Shown: positions 44,186-53,872 of the stretch, one piece after another | How the letters are laid out: the number at the start of each line of letters is the position of its first letter | Position numbering within the stretch: position 1 is the stretch's first letter | From: CALODP01 sp942492055 | GTDB taxonomy: Bacteria > Bacteroidota > Ignavibacteria > Ignavibacteriales > Melioribacteraceae | Length of the DNA: 64,000 nt | Direction of reading: 5' to 3' | NCBI GenBank assembly: GCA_942492055.1 | Contig: CALODP010000002.1 | Span: 496,001 to 560,000 of the forward strand | The notes under the pieces: model-generated | Told to the model about the DNA's origin: nothing | The model's input: only the letters and a program-made list of their open reading frames with translations | Databases searched by the model: none | Position numbers and translations under genes: made by a program

Positions 44186-45202
44186 ATGAAAGTTTATTAT
44201 GATCAAGACGCGAACCTGGATTTATTGAAGGGAAAGAAGATTGCCGTTTTAGGTTTCGGTAGTCAAGGGCATGCACACTCATTGAACCTACACGAAAGTG
44301 GTATGGACGTTTGCGTTGGTTTGAGAAAAGAGAGCAAATCATGGGAAAAAGCAGAAAAAGCCGGTTTGGTTGTAAAGGAAACCGAGGATGCTTGTAAATG
44401 GGCTGATATGATTATGGTTCTTCTTCCGGATCAGAATCAGAAAGAGGTTTACGATGCGGTAATCGGACCGAACTTGAATGAAGGGGATACTTTAATATTT
44501 GCTCACGGATTCAATATTCATTACAAGCAAATCGTTCCTCCTGCAAATGTAAATGTTATGATGATCGCTCCTAAATCACCTGGTCATTTGGTTAGAAGAA
44601 CTTACTTGGAAGGAAACGGTACTCCTTGTTTGATTGCTGTTTATCAGGATTTTGATGGTAATACTAAAGATTTGGCTTTGGCGTGGGCTAAAGGTATCGG
44701 TGGAACTAAAGCTGGTGTTATCGAAACAAATTTCAAAAACGAAACTGAAACAGATCTCTTTGGTGAGCAAGCTGTTCTTTGTGGTGGAGCTGCCGAATTG
44801 GTTAAAGCCGGATTTGAAACATTAGTTGAGGGTGGATATCCTGAAGAGTTGGCATATTTCGAATGCATGCACGAATTGAAATTGATTGTTGATCTTTTCT
44901 ACGAAGGTGGATTAACAAGAATGAATTATTCCGTAAGTGAAACTGCTGAATACGGCGGATATACCAGAGGACCTAGAGTTGTAACTAAAGAATCCAAAGA
45001 AGCTATGAAAGAAATTCTTTCGGAAATTCAGTCCGGACAATTCGCTAAAGAATGGTTGGATGAATGTAATAATGGCCAACCGAAAATGAAGGTAATGAGA
45101 AAAGAAAACAACGAGCACGGACTTGAAGGAGTTGGCGCAAAACTTCGTGAAATGATGGCTTGGTTGTTGAAAAAAAATACAAAAGAAGATGTGGGAGTGT
45201 AA
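44186..45202 (+). CDS. ilvC: Ketol-acid reductoisomerase
   Basis: 338-residue class I KARI that isomerises and reduces acetolactate or acetohydroxybutyrate. Rossmann loop LGFGSQGHAHSLNLHESG with LRKESKSW downstream: the Arg and Ser residues suggest NADPH use. Mg-binding residues lie in the LFGEQAVLCGG and FECMHELKLIVDL regions. ATG 44186 has GAGGAG; the longer frame from 44171 overlaps ilvN. Confidence 0.97.
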   Translation: MKVYYDQDANLDLLKGKKIAVLGFGSQGHAHSLNLHESGMDVCVGLRKESKSWEKAEKAGLVVKETEDACKWADMIMVLLPDQNQKEVYDAVIGPNLNEGDTLIFAHGFNIHYKQIVPPANVNVMMIAPKSPGHLVRRTYLEGNGTPCLIAVYQDFDGNTKDLALAWAKGIGGTKAGVIETNFKNETETDLFGEQAVLCGGAAELVKAGFETLVEGGYPEELAYFECMHELKLIVDLFYEGGLTRMNYSVSETAEYGGYTRGPRVVTKESKEAMKEILSEIQSGQFAKEWLDECNNGQPKMKVMRKENNEHGLEGVGAKLREMMAWLLKKNTKEDVGV

Positions 45203-45203
45203 C

Positions 45204-46280
45204 ATGAATTATAAAGTTGCCTTGTTGCCCGGAGACGGTATTGGTCCAGAAGTTACGGCCGCGGCGGTAAAAGTTTTGGATCATGTCGCAGGTAAATATG
45301 ATGTTACATTCTCTTACACAGAAAAATTAATGGGTGGCTGCTCGTACGAAAAGTACGGCAAGCCACTTACCGAAGAAACTGTTCAAGCATGTTATGATGC
45401 TGACGCTGTATTCTTAGGCGCTGTTGGTGGATACCAATGGGAAAACCTAGAGCATAAACTAAAACCTGAAGCAGCTCTATTGGGACTTAGAAAAGCTTTG
45501 GGCTTATATACGAATATTCGTCCTGCAAAAGTATACTCTGCTTTTGTCGATTCTTCTTCCTTACGTCCGGAAGTAATCACCGGAACCGATTTTGTAGTAT
45601 TCCGTGAGTTAACCGGTGGAATCTATTTCGGTGAGCCTCGTGGTTATGACGAGGAAAAAGGTTGGAATACAATGATCTACTCTAAAGAAGAAGTTGAGCG
45701 AATTGCTCGACAAGCCTTTGAAGTAGCAAAGACAAGAAAAAAAGTAGTTACTTCAGTAGACAAAGCTAACGTACTTGAATGTTCACAGTTTTGGAGAAAA
45801 GTAGTTGAGGAAGTTGCGAAAGACTACCCTGAAGTTGAATTGAAATATATGTACGTAGATAACGCGGCAATGCAGATCGTAAGAGATCCTAAGCAATTTG
45901 ATGTTGTACTAACCGGAAATATTTTCGGTGATATTCTTAGTGATATTGCCGGTATGATTACCGGTAGCCTTGGCATGCTTCCATCGGCAAGTCTTGGCAG
46001 TAAGTACGCATTATACGAACCAGTACACGGAAGTGCCCCTGATATTGCGGGACAAAACAAAGCTAATCCTATCGCGGCTATTGGCTCTGCGGCTATGATG
46101 CTCGAACTCTCTTTCAATATGAAAGAAGCTGCTGATAATATCCAGCAAGCTATTGAGAAAACTCTCGAGCAAGGATTCAGAACCGCCGACATAGCTTCGG
46201 AAGGGGATACTATTTTGAGTACTACTCAATTTACCGAAAAGGTAATAGCTAATTTCGACATTATTCACTCGGCTAAATAG
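45204..46280 (+). CDS. leuB: 3-isopropylmalate dehydrogenase
   Basis: 358-residue NAD-dependent decarboxylating dehydrogenase of leucine synthesis. LLPGDGIGPEV at the start, the substrate site LRKALGLYTNIRPAKV, FRELTGGIYFGEPRG, the catalytic Lys in TSVDKANVLE, and GSAPDIAGQNKANPIA for NAD. In organisms with cimA the same enzyme also acts on methylmalate for isoleucine. ATG 45204 lies one base after the ilvC stop. Confidence 0.97.
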   Translation: MNYKVALLPGDGIGPEVTAAAVKVLDHVAGKYDVTFSYTEKLMGGCSYEKYGKPLTEETVQACYDADAVFLGAVGGYQWENLEHKLKPEAALLGLRKALGLYTNIRPAKVYSAFVDSSSLRPEVITGTDFVVFRELTGGIYFGEPRGYDEEKGWNTMIYSKEEVERIARQAFEVAKTRKKVVTSVDKANVLECSQFWRKVVEEVAKDYPEVELKYMYVDNAAMQIVRDPKQFDVVLTGNIFGDILSDIAGMITGSLGMLPSASLGSKYALYEPVHGSAPDIAGQNKANPIAAIGSAAMMLELSFNMKEAADNIQQAIEKTLEQGFRTADIASEGDTILSTTQFTEKVIANFDIIHSAK

Positions 46281-46310
46281 AACGCTTAAGGCCATTACGT
46301 AGAGGCAATT

Positions 46311-47894
46311 ATGGATAAAAACAGAGTAATAATTTTTGATACGACCTTAAGGGACGGCGAGCAGTCCCCCGGCGCTTCATTAAATAATAATGAAAAATTA
46401 GAGATTGCCAGACAGCTTGAAAAATTAAATGTCGATGTGATAGAAGCGGGGTTTCCCGTTTCTTCACCGGAACAGTTCGACGCTGTAAAAGCAATCTCCG
46501 ATAATATAGACGCTACGATTTGCGGGCTTGCGAGAGCCAAAGAAATTGATATTAAAACTGCGGCCGAAGCGCTGCAATCAGCTCCGAAAAAGAGAATTCA
46601 TACTTTCTCCAGTACTTCCGATTTTCATATACTCGGTAAATTCGGTAGCGACAGATACGGAAAGACCTTAGAAGAAAAGAGACAAACAGTTCTCAAGATG
46701 TCTTACGACATGGTTAAGTACGCTAAAACATTTATGGATGATATTGAGTTCTCTGCCGAAGACGCGGGTAGAACAGATATCGGATATCTTGCCGATGTAG
46801 TTGAAGCAGCTATCGATGCCGGAGCAACTACGATCAATATTCCGGACACTACCGGATATACTCTTCCTGAAGAATTTGGCGCAAAGATAAATGAATTGAT
46901 GAAGAGAGTAAGCAATATCGATAAAGCTATTATCAGTATCCATTGCCATAACGATTTGGGCTTGGCTGTGGCAAATACTCTTTACGGTGTTAAGAATGGT
47001 GCTCGCCAGGTTGAGTGTACTATAAACGGAATAGGAGAAAGAGCAGGTAACGCTTCTCTCGAAGAAATTGTAATGGCTCTTAAAGTCAGGAAAGATTTAA
47101 TGAACTTCCATACCGGTATCAAATCGGAAGAGATTTATAATACCAGTAAAATGGTTTCGGGATTTTCAGGTGTTATCGTGCAGCCTAATAAAGCTATCGT
47201 CGGTGAAAACGCTTTCGCTCACGAATCAGGTATTCATCAGGATGGTATGCTTAAGAACAGAAATACATACGAGATTATGACTCCGGAATCGGTTGGGGTG
47301 CAGAAAACAAAGATTGTTTTGGGACGCCATTCCGGCAGACACGGACTAAAAGCTCGTTTGGAAACTCTTGGTTACACATTTACCGAAGAGGACTTGAACG
47401 GAATCTATGAAGAGTTTATTAAGTTAGCCGATAAGAAGAAAGAAGTATTCGATGACGATCTTAGAATTTTAATGGGAGACAAAGTTTCCAAAAGAGATGA
47501 ATTCTACAATCTCGATTATTTGCAATTCTATTCCGGAACCGATTCTATTCCTACGGCAACAGTAAGAATAAAAACAAAAGATTCCATAAAGGAAGATTCC
47601 GCTACCGGTGACGGGCCTGTCGACGCTACATTTAACGCGATTGACAGAGCTTTGAATCTAAGGCCGAAAGTTGAAGCTTATCAGGTTCGTTCGGTTACTT
47701 CCGGACGACAAGCGCAAGGGGAAGTGCTTCTCAGAATAAGAAAGGGGGAAAAATCTTTTACCGGAAGAGGAACTGCAACCGATATTATCGAGGCTAGCGC
47801 TAAGGCCTATTTGCAAGCGATAAACAAGGAAGTGAAGTTCTTGGTGGAAAACAAAAAAGTAACTAACGAAGAAGAATTATCCGAAGTTATATAG
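46311..47894 (+). CDS. leuA: 2-isopropylmalate synthase
   Basis: 527-residue enzyme that condenses acetyl-CoA with 2-oxoisovalerate. TIM barrel about 1-275 with FDTTLRDGEQSPGASLN and the metal motif SIHCHNDLGLAVAN near 208; FAHESGIHQDGMLKN near 300; and the C-terminal LeuA allosteric domain from about 390, which usually binds leucine. It is thus probably feedback-inhibited by leucine as well as controlled by transcription. Confidence 0.96.
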   Translation: MDKNRVIIFDTTLRDGEQSPGASLNNNEKLEIARQLEKLNVDVIEAGFPVSSPEQFDAVKAISDNIDATICGLARAKEIDIKTAAEALQSAPKKRIHTFSSTSDFHILGKFGSDRYGKTLEEKRQTVLKMSYDMVKYAKTFMDDIEFSAEDAGRTDIGYLADVVEAAIDAGATTINIPDTTGYTLPEEFGAKINELMKRVSNIDKAIISIHCHNDLGLAVANTLYGVKNGARQVECTINGIGERAGNASLEEIVMALKVRKDLMNFHTGIKSEEIYNTSKMVSGFSGVIVQPNKAIVGENAFAHESGIHQDGMLKNRNTYEIMTPESVGVQKTKIVLGRHSGRHGLKARLETLGYTFTEEDLNGIYEEFIKLADKKKEVFDDDLRILMGDKVSKRDEFYNLDYLQFYSGTDSIPTATVRIKTKDSIKEDSATGDGPVDATFNAIDRALNLRPKVEAYQVRSVTSGRQAQGEVLLRIRKGEKSFTGRGTATDIIEASAKAYLQAINKEVKFLVENKKVTNEEELSEVI

Positions 47895-47905
47895 AGGTAA
47901 CGATA

Positions 47906-49201
47906 ATGGGAATGACAATAACAGAAAAAATATTAGCCAAGGCTGCGGGACGAAAGTTCGTTGAGCCCGGCGAAAATATATGGTTAAACGTCGATATATT
48001 GATGACACACGATGTGTGTGGCCCTCCTACAATAGGGATTTGGAAGAATCAATTTAACGATAAGGCAAAAGTTTGGGACAAAGAGAAATTGGTTATTCTG
48101 CCGGATCATTACATCTTTACCAAGAACCAACACGCTAATAGAAATATTGAGTTGTTGAGAGAATTCGCCAAAGAGCAAGACCTACCGAACTATTTCGACG
48201 TTGGTACTGATCGATATAAAGGGGTTTGTCATATCGCTCTGGCGCAGGAAGGTTTTAATGTTCCCGGTACTGTTCTCTTTGGAACAGACTCACACACTTG
48301 TACTTCCGGTGCTTTCGGAATGTTTTCTACCGGTGTGGGGAATACAGACGCGGCGTTTATTTTAGGAACCGGACAAATTTGGGAGAAGGTTCCCGAATCT
48401 ATGAAGTTTACTTTCAAAGGAAAGATGCCGGAATATCTTACTGCCAAAGATCTTATTCTTCATATTCTGGGGGATCTCACAACCGACGGCGCTACATACA
48501 GAGCTATGGAATTCGATGGCGAGGCAATTAAGTCCCTTTGCATGTACGAAAGAATGACTCTTACCAACATGGCTATTGAAGCCGGTGGTATGAACGGTAT
48601 TATCGAAGCGGATGAAGTTACTGCCGAGTTTTTGAAGGGTAAAGTAGATCAGCCTTATGAAGTTTTCAAAAGTGATGAAGACGCCAAATACCATAGCAAA
48701 TATGAGTATAACGTTGAAGAGATTGAGCCAACCGTGGCTAAACCTCATAGCCCTGATAACAGAGCTACTGTAAGCGAAATGAAAGGAACCAAAATTACAC
48801 GTGGGTATATCGGTTCGTGTACCGGTGGCAAGATTACTGATTTCCGCTTTGCTGCGAAAATACTTTTCGGAAGAAAGGTGCAAGTCCCTACCTATATTGT
48901 GCCGGGTAGCGTGATAATCGCTAAGCAACTGAAAACAGAGGAGTACAACGGTCTTACATTGCAAGAGATTTTCGAGCAAGCCGGTTGTATTGTTGCCGAA
49001 TCTTCTTGCGCCGCTTGCTTGGGCGGACCGGAAGATACTATCGGAAGATCGGTAGATAACGATGTTGTTGTTTCTACTACAAATAGAAACTTCCCCGGTA
49101 GAATGGGTAGCAAAAATGCCGGTGTCTATTTGGCTTCGGCATATACGGTAGCCGCTTCTGCCGTTGACGGAGAATTAACCGATCCACGTAAATATTTGTA
49201 A
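47906..49201 (+). CDS. leuC: 3-isopropylmalate dehydratase, large subunit
   Basis: 431-residue aconitase-type enzyme of the shorter (~420-residue) class. Substrate and cluster motifs: MTHDVCGPPTIGIW, GTDSHTCTSGAFGMFSTGVGNTD, GSCTGGKITDFR and SSCAACLGGPEDT. The Cys residues in the last two hold the [4Fe-4S] cluster. Members of this class act on isopropylmalate and often on citramalate too, which would suit an operon that also encodes CimA. It works with LeuD, 27 bases downstream. Confidence 0.95.
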   Translation: MGMTITEKILAKAAGRKFVEPGENIWLNVDILMTHDVCGPPTIGIWKNQFNDKAKVWDKEKLVILPDHYIFTKNQHANRNIELLREFAKEQDLPNYFDVGTDRYKGVCHIALAQEGFNVPGTVLFGTDSHTCTSGAFGMFSTGVGNTDAAFILGTGQIWEKVPESMKFTFKGKMPEYLTAKDLILHILGDLTTDGATYRAMEFDGEAIKSLCMYERMTLTNMAIEAGGMNGIIEADEVTAEFLKGKVDQPYEVFKSDEDAKYHSKYEYNVEEIEPTVAKPHSPDNRATVSEMKGTKITRGYIGSCTGGKITDFRFAAKILFGRKVQVPTYIVPGSVIIAKQLKTEEYNGLTLQEIFEQAGCIVAESSCAACLGGPEDTIGRSVDNDVVVSTTNRNFPGRMGSKNAGVYLASAYTVAASAVDGELTDPRKYL

Positions 49202-49228
49202 AACCATTCCGGAAAAGAGGATTACAGA

Positions 49229-49786
49229 ATGAGTAAAATAGTAAAAGGTAAGGCCTACGTCTTAGGTAATAACATAGATACAGACCAGATTATTCCGGCG
49301 GAACATCTGGTCTATAGTTTAACTGACGAAGAAGAATCCAAGAAATATGGCGAGTACGCTCTCTCGAGTGTTCCTCCGGCTCAAGCCGGTTTGCCAAAAG
49401 GAAATATCCCTTTTGTTAAAGAAGGAGAATGGACTTCAGAGTTTACAATAATTATCGGTGGTTCTAATTTCGGATGCGGATCATCTCGTGAACACGCCCC
49501 TTTCGCCCTTCAAAAAGCGGGAGCATCTATTGTTGTAGCGGAATCTTATGCCCGTATTTTCTATCGCAATTCGGTTGACGGCGGATTCATTATCCCTTAC
49601 GAGAGCAAGGGAAAACTGAATGATAAGATCTCCACAAACGACGAATTGGAAATTGATATCGACAACAATACTCTTAAGAATGTTACTAAAAACGAGACAT
49701 ACGAACTCAATCCTTTAGGGGATGTTCTTCCGATTATTCAAGCCGGTGGTTTGTTTGAGTACGCTAGAAAATCGGAAATGATATAA
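49229..49786 (+). CDS. leuD: 3-isopropylmalate dehydratase, small subunit
   Basis: 185-residue swivel domain of the dehydratase. LGNNIDTDQIIPAEHLVYS near the start and GGSNFGCGSSREHAPFAL near 79 are the family signatures; the short loop that follows the first motif (LVYSLT) influences substrate choice. GAGGATTACAG precedes ATG 49229. Confidence 0.95.
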   Translation: MSKIVKGKAYVLGNNIDTDQIIPAEHLVYSLTDEEESKKYGEYALSSVPPAQAGLPKGNIPFVKEGEWTSEFTIIIGGSNFGCGSSREHAPFALQKAGASIVVAESYARIFYRNSVDGGFIIPYESKGKLNDKISTNDELEIDIDNNTLKNVTKNETYELNPLGDVLPIIQAGGLFEYARKSEMI

Positions 49787-49811
49787 CTGAAAATGAGAAT
49801 GGCATAGTATA

Positions 49812-51407
49812 ATGGATATACCAAAACTGGAATTGTTTGATACTACTTTGCGGGATGGCACTCAAGGGGAGAGGATAAATCTCTCCATTGAGGATAAACT
49901 CCTGATAACCGAAAAGCTTGATGATTTCGGAATCGATATTATCGAGGGAGGATGGCCCGGAAGTAATCCCAAAGACGAAGAATATTTCAAACGCGTTGCG
50001 AAGCTAGATCTGAAGCATGCGGCTATCTCCGCTTTCGGTTCAACTGCCCGGTTCCCCGATAAGGTGAAAGAGGATTTGAATCTGAATAAGCTGGTAGCGG
50101 CCGAAACTCCTTATGTCTCCATATTCGGAAAGACATGGAGGCTCCATTCCTTCAATAGCCTTGGGCTTGAAGATAATGAGAATGAGGAACTGATCTACAA
50201 ATCCGTTGAGTTTCTTAAAGAACACGGACGCAAAGTTATTTTCGACGCGGAACACTTTTTCGACGGATATAAAGATAACTCCGAATTCGCTTTGAAGATG
50301 CTTAAAGCTGCCGAAGAAGCAGGAGCCGATGTAATTACATTGTGCGATACTAACGGGGGATCTTTACCAACTGATATTACATCAATAATTTCTGATGTGA
50401 AAAGTGTAATCTCCAAACCTATTGGTATTCATGCTCATAACGATTGCGAGCTTGGTGTAGCCAATACTCTTGCGGCTGTGGCGGCAGGGGCGCTTCATAT
50501 TCAAGGAACTATTAACGGTGTTGGTGAAAGATGCGGAAACGCGAATCTTTGCTCCGTTATTCCGAACCTTAGTTTGAAGATGAATAAAGAAACTAACGCC
50601 GGAAATAGTTTGGAAAGCATGACTTCCGTTGCAAATTATGTTTACGAACTTATGAATCTTAACCCGAACGATAGATCGGCATATACCGGTAAATCGGCAT
50701 TTGCCCATAAAGGGGGAATTCACGTAAGTTCGGTTCTTAAAGATAGCAGAATGTATGAGCATATTTCCCCGGCAATAGTTGGGAATAAACAGCGCGTTAT
50801 AGTTTCCGATCTTTCGGGACAAAGCAATATCAGATACAAAGCGGAAAAACTCGGGATAGAACTTCCCGAGAAAAATAAATTCAGCAAAAAGTTCGTGCAA
50901 TATCTTAAAACCCTAGAGTTCGAAGGTTTCCAGTTCGACGGAGCAGAGGCTTCATTTGAGCTCCTTCTTCGAAGCGAACTTGGGGAACTAAGCTCATTCT
51001 TCGATATAACTTACGCTACGGTGAATGTTATGTTCGATGATATGGGTGAAGAATATTCCGAAGCGGTTATGAAAGTTGAGGTAGACGGCGTGGTTGAACA
51101 TACCGCCGCTGATGGGGACGGGCCGGTTAATGCCCTCGATAAAGCCCTCAGAAAGGCTCTCTCGGCCTTCTATCCCGAAATAGCTATGATACGTCTTGTA
51201 GATTACAAGGTGCGTGTCCTGGGCAATAACGACGGTACAGCCGCAAAGGTAAGGGTACTTGTCCAAAGCAGCGACGGGCAGAATAGCTGGTCTACTGTTG
51301 GCGTTTCCGAAAACATTATCAAAGCCAGTTTGCAAGCTCTTATAGATAGCATGAACTATAAACTTTACAATATGCACACTCCTCAAAAGAAAGCTATAAA
51401 CTACTGA
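49812..51407 (+). CDS. cimA: (R)-citramalate synthase
   Basis: 531-residue LeuA-like synthase of the CimA family, which condenses acetyl-CoA with pyruvate to start a threonine-independent route to isoleucine. LFDTTLRDGTQGERINLS and EGGWPGSNPKDEEYF are typical of CimA rather than LeuA; GIHAHNDCELGVAN holds the metal His pair; a C-terminal regulatory domain (about 400-531) probably binds isoleucine. No threonine deaminase gene is in the operon, which fits this route. Last gene of the operon. Confidence 0.94.
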   Translation: MDIPKLELFDTTLRDGTQGERINLSIEDKLLITEKLDDFGIDIIEGGWPGSNPKDEEYFKRVAKLDLKHAAISAFGSTARFPDKVKEDLNLNKLVAAETPYVSIFGKTWRLHSFNSLGLEDNENEELIYKSVEFLKEHGRKVIFDAEHFFDGYKDNSEFALKMLKAAEEAGADVITLCDTNGGSLPTDITSIISDVKSVISKPIGIHAHNDCELGVANTLAAVAAGALHIQGTINGVGERCGNANLCSVIPNLSLKMNKETNAGNSLESMTSVANYVYELMNLNPNDRSAYTGKSAFAHKGGIHVSSVLKDSRMYEHISPAIVGNKQRVIVSDLSGQSNIRYKAEKLGIELPEKNKFSKKFVQYLKTLEFEGFQFDGAEASFELLLRSELGELSSFFDITYATVNVMFDDMGEEYSEAVMKVEVDGVVEHTAADGDGPVNALDKALRKALSAFYPEIAMIRLVDYKVRVLGNNDGTAAKVRVLVQSSDGQNSWSTVGVSENIIKASLQALIDSMNYKLYNMHTPQKKAINY

Positions 51408-51417
51408 TGTAGAGGAC

Positions 51418-51480
51418 TGTCTCAAAACCTTACTAATCCTTCAATGGAGAAATAAGTGTTTTGAGGCAGCCTAGTCTTTT
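51418..51480 (+). terminator. Hairpin terminator of the ilv-leu-cim operon
   Basis: CTGTCTCAAAAC (51418-51429) pairs with GTTTTGAGGCAG (51459-51470) with one G-T wobble and a 29-base loop; a T-rich stretch follows. The sequence GACTGTCTCAAAA also resembles ends of some insertion sequences, so it may descend from a small mobile element. Confidence 0.55.
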
Positions 51481-51625
51481 ATCTTTTCATATTCCCATTT
51501 TATCTAAAGAAACATATTATCAATACTAATTATATGTATATTGAGATGTTGGATATAATGGTATGTCATATCGTTATTTAGACTTATAAAAAGATGCCAT
51601 AAAATAACAATTATACGGAAAAAAC

Positions 51626-53323
51626 ATGAGTTGGATATTTGGTTTTGTCGCTAAAGGGAAATCGGATGGTATTAATCGAAAAAAGATTCATTCGCAAGCT
51701 TTGAATATTTATCAAGATGATCGATTGTATATTGCTATTGGCGGAAATCCGGATACGACTTCATTCTATGATTCCGGAAGTTGTAAATCCTTTTTTTGTG
51801 GGGTTCCAATTTCAAAGAATTTTACTTCTTTTTTACTGAAAGAGGAAATTCACAAGATTGCAAATTCTGATTTTATCAATGAGGTGAATGGGCATTTTTG
51901 TGGTGTTCTGATTAATGAAAGAGAAGTGACGCTAATTACTGATAAATTAGGTTTGCGAGAGTTTCATCTTTTTGAGAGTGAGGAAGGCGTTTATTTTTCG
52001 ACGAGACTTGACTGGATTTTATCAATAAAAAAATTCGAGATAGATTATCATGAATTCGGTGCCCGTTGGTTATTATCCAGTCAAATTTCCACCAAAAGTA
52101 TAATTAAGGATGTTATTCGAATTAACTGTGGCTGCGAAGCAACTATTACAGATCATAAGATTGAAAGAAAATACCATAATTGGCTTCCGAAGAAAACCGG
52201 AGAAATCGGAATTGAAGAGTTTAACAGTATCTTAAATTCTATTATAATGTTGGGAAGGGAGAACAATTCAAAAATATCCTTGAGCTTATCAGGTGGATTA
52301 GATTCCAGAGTACTGCTTTCTTATCTCATGGCATCAAATTATACTAATTGGGATAGTCATACTTTTCGTACAGAAGAAATAATGGACGATATAATTTCGC
52401 GTCGAATAGCAGAAGAGAATGGAGTCGAGTTTAATTTTGTAGCAGATGAAGAGAAAACCCAAAGCATAATATTGGAAGAATTGAGAGATTTTGTTGGAGT
52501 TACGTATCTCAATGAATCCGGATTTATTTCGAGAAAACTCATGCAGTATAAATCACTTTCTGACAACATTGTAGTAATTGATGGGGGATACGGTGAGCTA
52601 TGGAGAAGAGAATTGCTTATGGGGTTATTACACTTTGGAAAAAGAAGTTTGTTAAAAGGAGATTATTCGGTTGTAGCAAATTTTATGAAATCGAATAAAG
52701 CTGATCTTTTTGACTCTGACATTCATAAAAAAATGGATGAAGGGATAAGGAAACAAATTTCTGCTCTTGTTAATAAATTGCCTAGTATCAAAGAAGTTGG
52801 TGTTGAGAATTGGATAGATCTTTTTGTCGTAAAAACAAAGTTGGCCAATATTGGTTCGGAACAAGCAAGAATGGATAACTTTGTGAAAGGATATATGCCT
52901 TTCGTTCAAAAAGGATTGTTGGAGCATCTTTTTAATGTTTCTGTGCATCAAAAAGAGAATAGTAAACTTTTTAGAGGCATTATTGCGAAGAATTATCCTA
53001 ATTTAACTAAGTATCCTCTTGTAAAAGGTAAGATACCATATCCTTATTGGTTTACTCCACTAATGAAAAGAGCAAAAATTAAAATTTATAACAAATTCTC
53101 CAAAACAAACGCTGAACAAGGTATAGATAAGTATCTGATGGGATTGAGAGAGTTTTCTTTGGATTCTCTAGCGTCTAAATCTGTTAAAGAATATTCTCCA
53201 TACGATTATAAACGAATTAAGAAAAAAGTTGAGAGCTACTATTGTGGTAATTCAGATGAAAGATCATTTGTAGATTGGTTTATCACTTTTGAATTATTTA
53301 GACAAGTTGTTGATAGCGAGTAG
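51626..53323 (+). CDS. AsnB-like protein with a lost glutaminase cysteine
   Basis: 565 residues with asparagine-synthetase architecture: Ntn-hydrolase-like N-terminal domain (1-190) and an ATP-pyrophosphatase domain with PP-loop LSLSGGLDSRVLL near 214-226. Real glutamine-dependent enzymes start Met-Cys-Gly; this one starts MSWIFGF, so the nucleophile Cys2 is Ser and Gly3 is Trp. The protein cannot release ammonia from glutamine in the usual way. Relatives with that change include beta-lactam synthetases and lasso-peptide cyclases, which adenylate a carboxylate and close an amide. No precursor peptide or protease gene is adjacent. AT-rich; flanked by gene-poor DNA. Confidence 0.75.
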   Translation: MSWIFGFVAKGKSDGINRKKIHSQALNIYQDDRLYIAIGGNPDTTSFYDSGSCKSFFCGVPISKNFTSFLLKEEIHKIANSDFINEVNGHFCGVLINEREVTLITDKLGLREFHLFESEEGVYFSTRLDWILSIKKFEIDYHEFGARWLLSSQISTKSIIKDVIRINCGCEATITDHKIERKYHNWLPKKTGEIGIEEFNSILNSIIMLGRENNSKISLSLSGGLDSRVLLSYLMASNYTNWDSHTFRTEEIMDDIISRRIAEENGVEFNFVADEEKTQSIILEELRDFVGVTYLNESGFISRKLMQYKSLSDNIVVIDGGYGELWRRELLMGLLHFGKRSLLKGDYSVVANFMKSNKADLFDSDIHKKMDEGIRKQISALVNKLPSIKEVGVENWIDLFVVKTKLANIGSEQARMDNFVKGYMPFVQKGLLEHLFNVSVHQKENSKLFRGIIAKNYPNLTKYPLVKGKIPYPYWFTPLMKRAKIKIYNKFSKTNAEQGIDKYLMGLREFSLDSLASKSVKEYSPYDYKRIKKKVESYYCGNSDERSFVDWFITFELFRQVVDSE

Positions 53324-53402
53324 GTGAAATAAAATTATTAAGAGGAATATAAGATAATCCCAGATTTTGAAAATACAATGAAATATGGAAATCTACAGAC
53401 GA

Positions 53403-53443
53403 TACTTTAATAGGCTACCGAATAATGGTAGCCTATTAAAGTA
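53403..53443. other. Perfect 17-bp hairpin between convergent genes
   Basis: TACTTTAATAGGCTACC (53403-53419), 7-base loop, GGTAGCCTATTAAAGTA (53427-53443). It sits where a shared terminator would be, but neither strand has a good T run after it. Confidence 0.7.
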
Positions 53444-53449
53444 AAAAAA

Positions 53450-53872
53450 TTACTTAACTAAGAGCATTTTCTTTTCCATAACATTCTTACCGGCAGATAA
53501 TCTGTAAATGTAGGTTCCACTAGCTAATTTATCGGCATTAAATGATTTGGAGTGTTGTCCCGCGTTCATAGTTTGGTTAGTTATCAGAACAGCTACTTCC
53601 TCTCCCGGAAGGTTGTAGATCTTCAAGCTTACTCTTGTATCTTCGGTTAATCCGAACTTAATTGTAGTCGAAGGGGTAAAGGGATTCGGATAGTTTTGTG
53701 CAATCCAATAGTGATCGGGCTGATTTCTATTTGAGTTAACATCTCCCATTACGGGATTATAATAATCCTTGCCATACCAGATATCTGTCTTTCCATGCTC
53801 CTTATGGATCAGAATAACCCAATATATGTAATATTCTCGATCTTTATCTCTCCTACAAGTAATGATGTCAAC
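53450..53872 (-). pseudogene. Remnant of a T9SS-secreted protein
   Basis: The frame is open for 140 codons with no start codon before conserved-looking sequence. The last ~85 residues are a full type A sorting domain (WIAQNYPNPFTPSTTIKFGL... to KKMLLVK), and the preceding DIWYGKDYYNPVMGDVN looks like the end of a larger cargo protein. Upstream, a second frame carries further coding-like pieces (LKLTSLLVGEIKIENITYIG) that end in stops, as expected after frameshifts. An ATG at 53749 would give only a bare sorting domain. Confidence 0.6.

Noticed and set aside
51413..51480. Insertion-sequence ends (GACTGTCTCAAAA type)
   Set aside because: Only about 60 bases lie between the arms and no transposase is present; a terminator hairpin explains it more simply.
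51408..53449. Lasso-peptide or beta-lactam biosynthetic cluster around the AsnB-like gene
   Set aside because: No precursor peptide, leader-binding protein, protease or transporter is adjacent.
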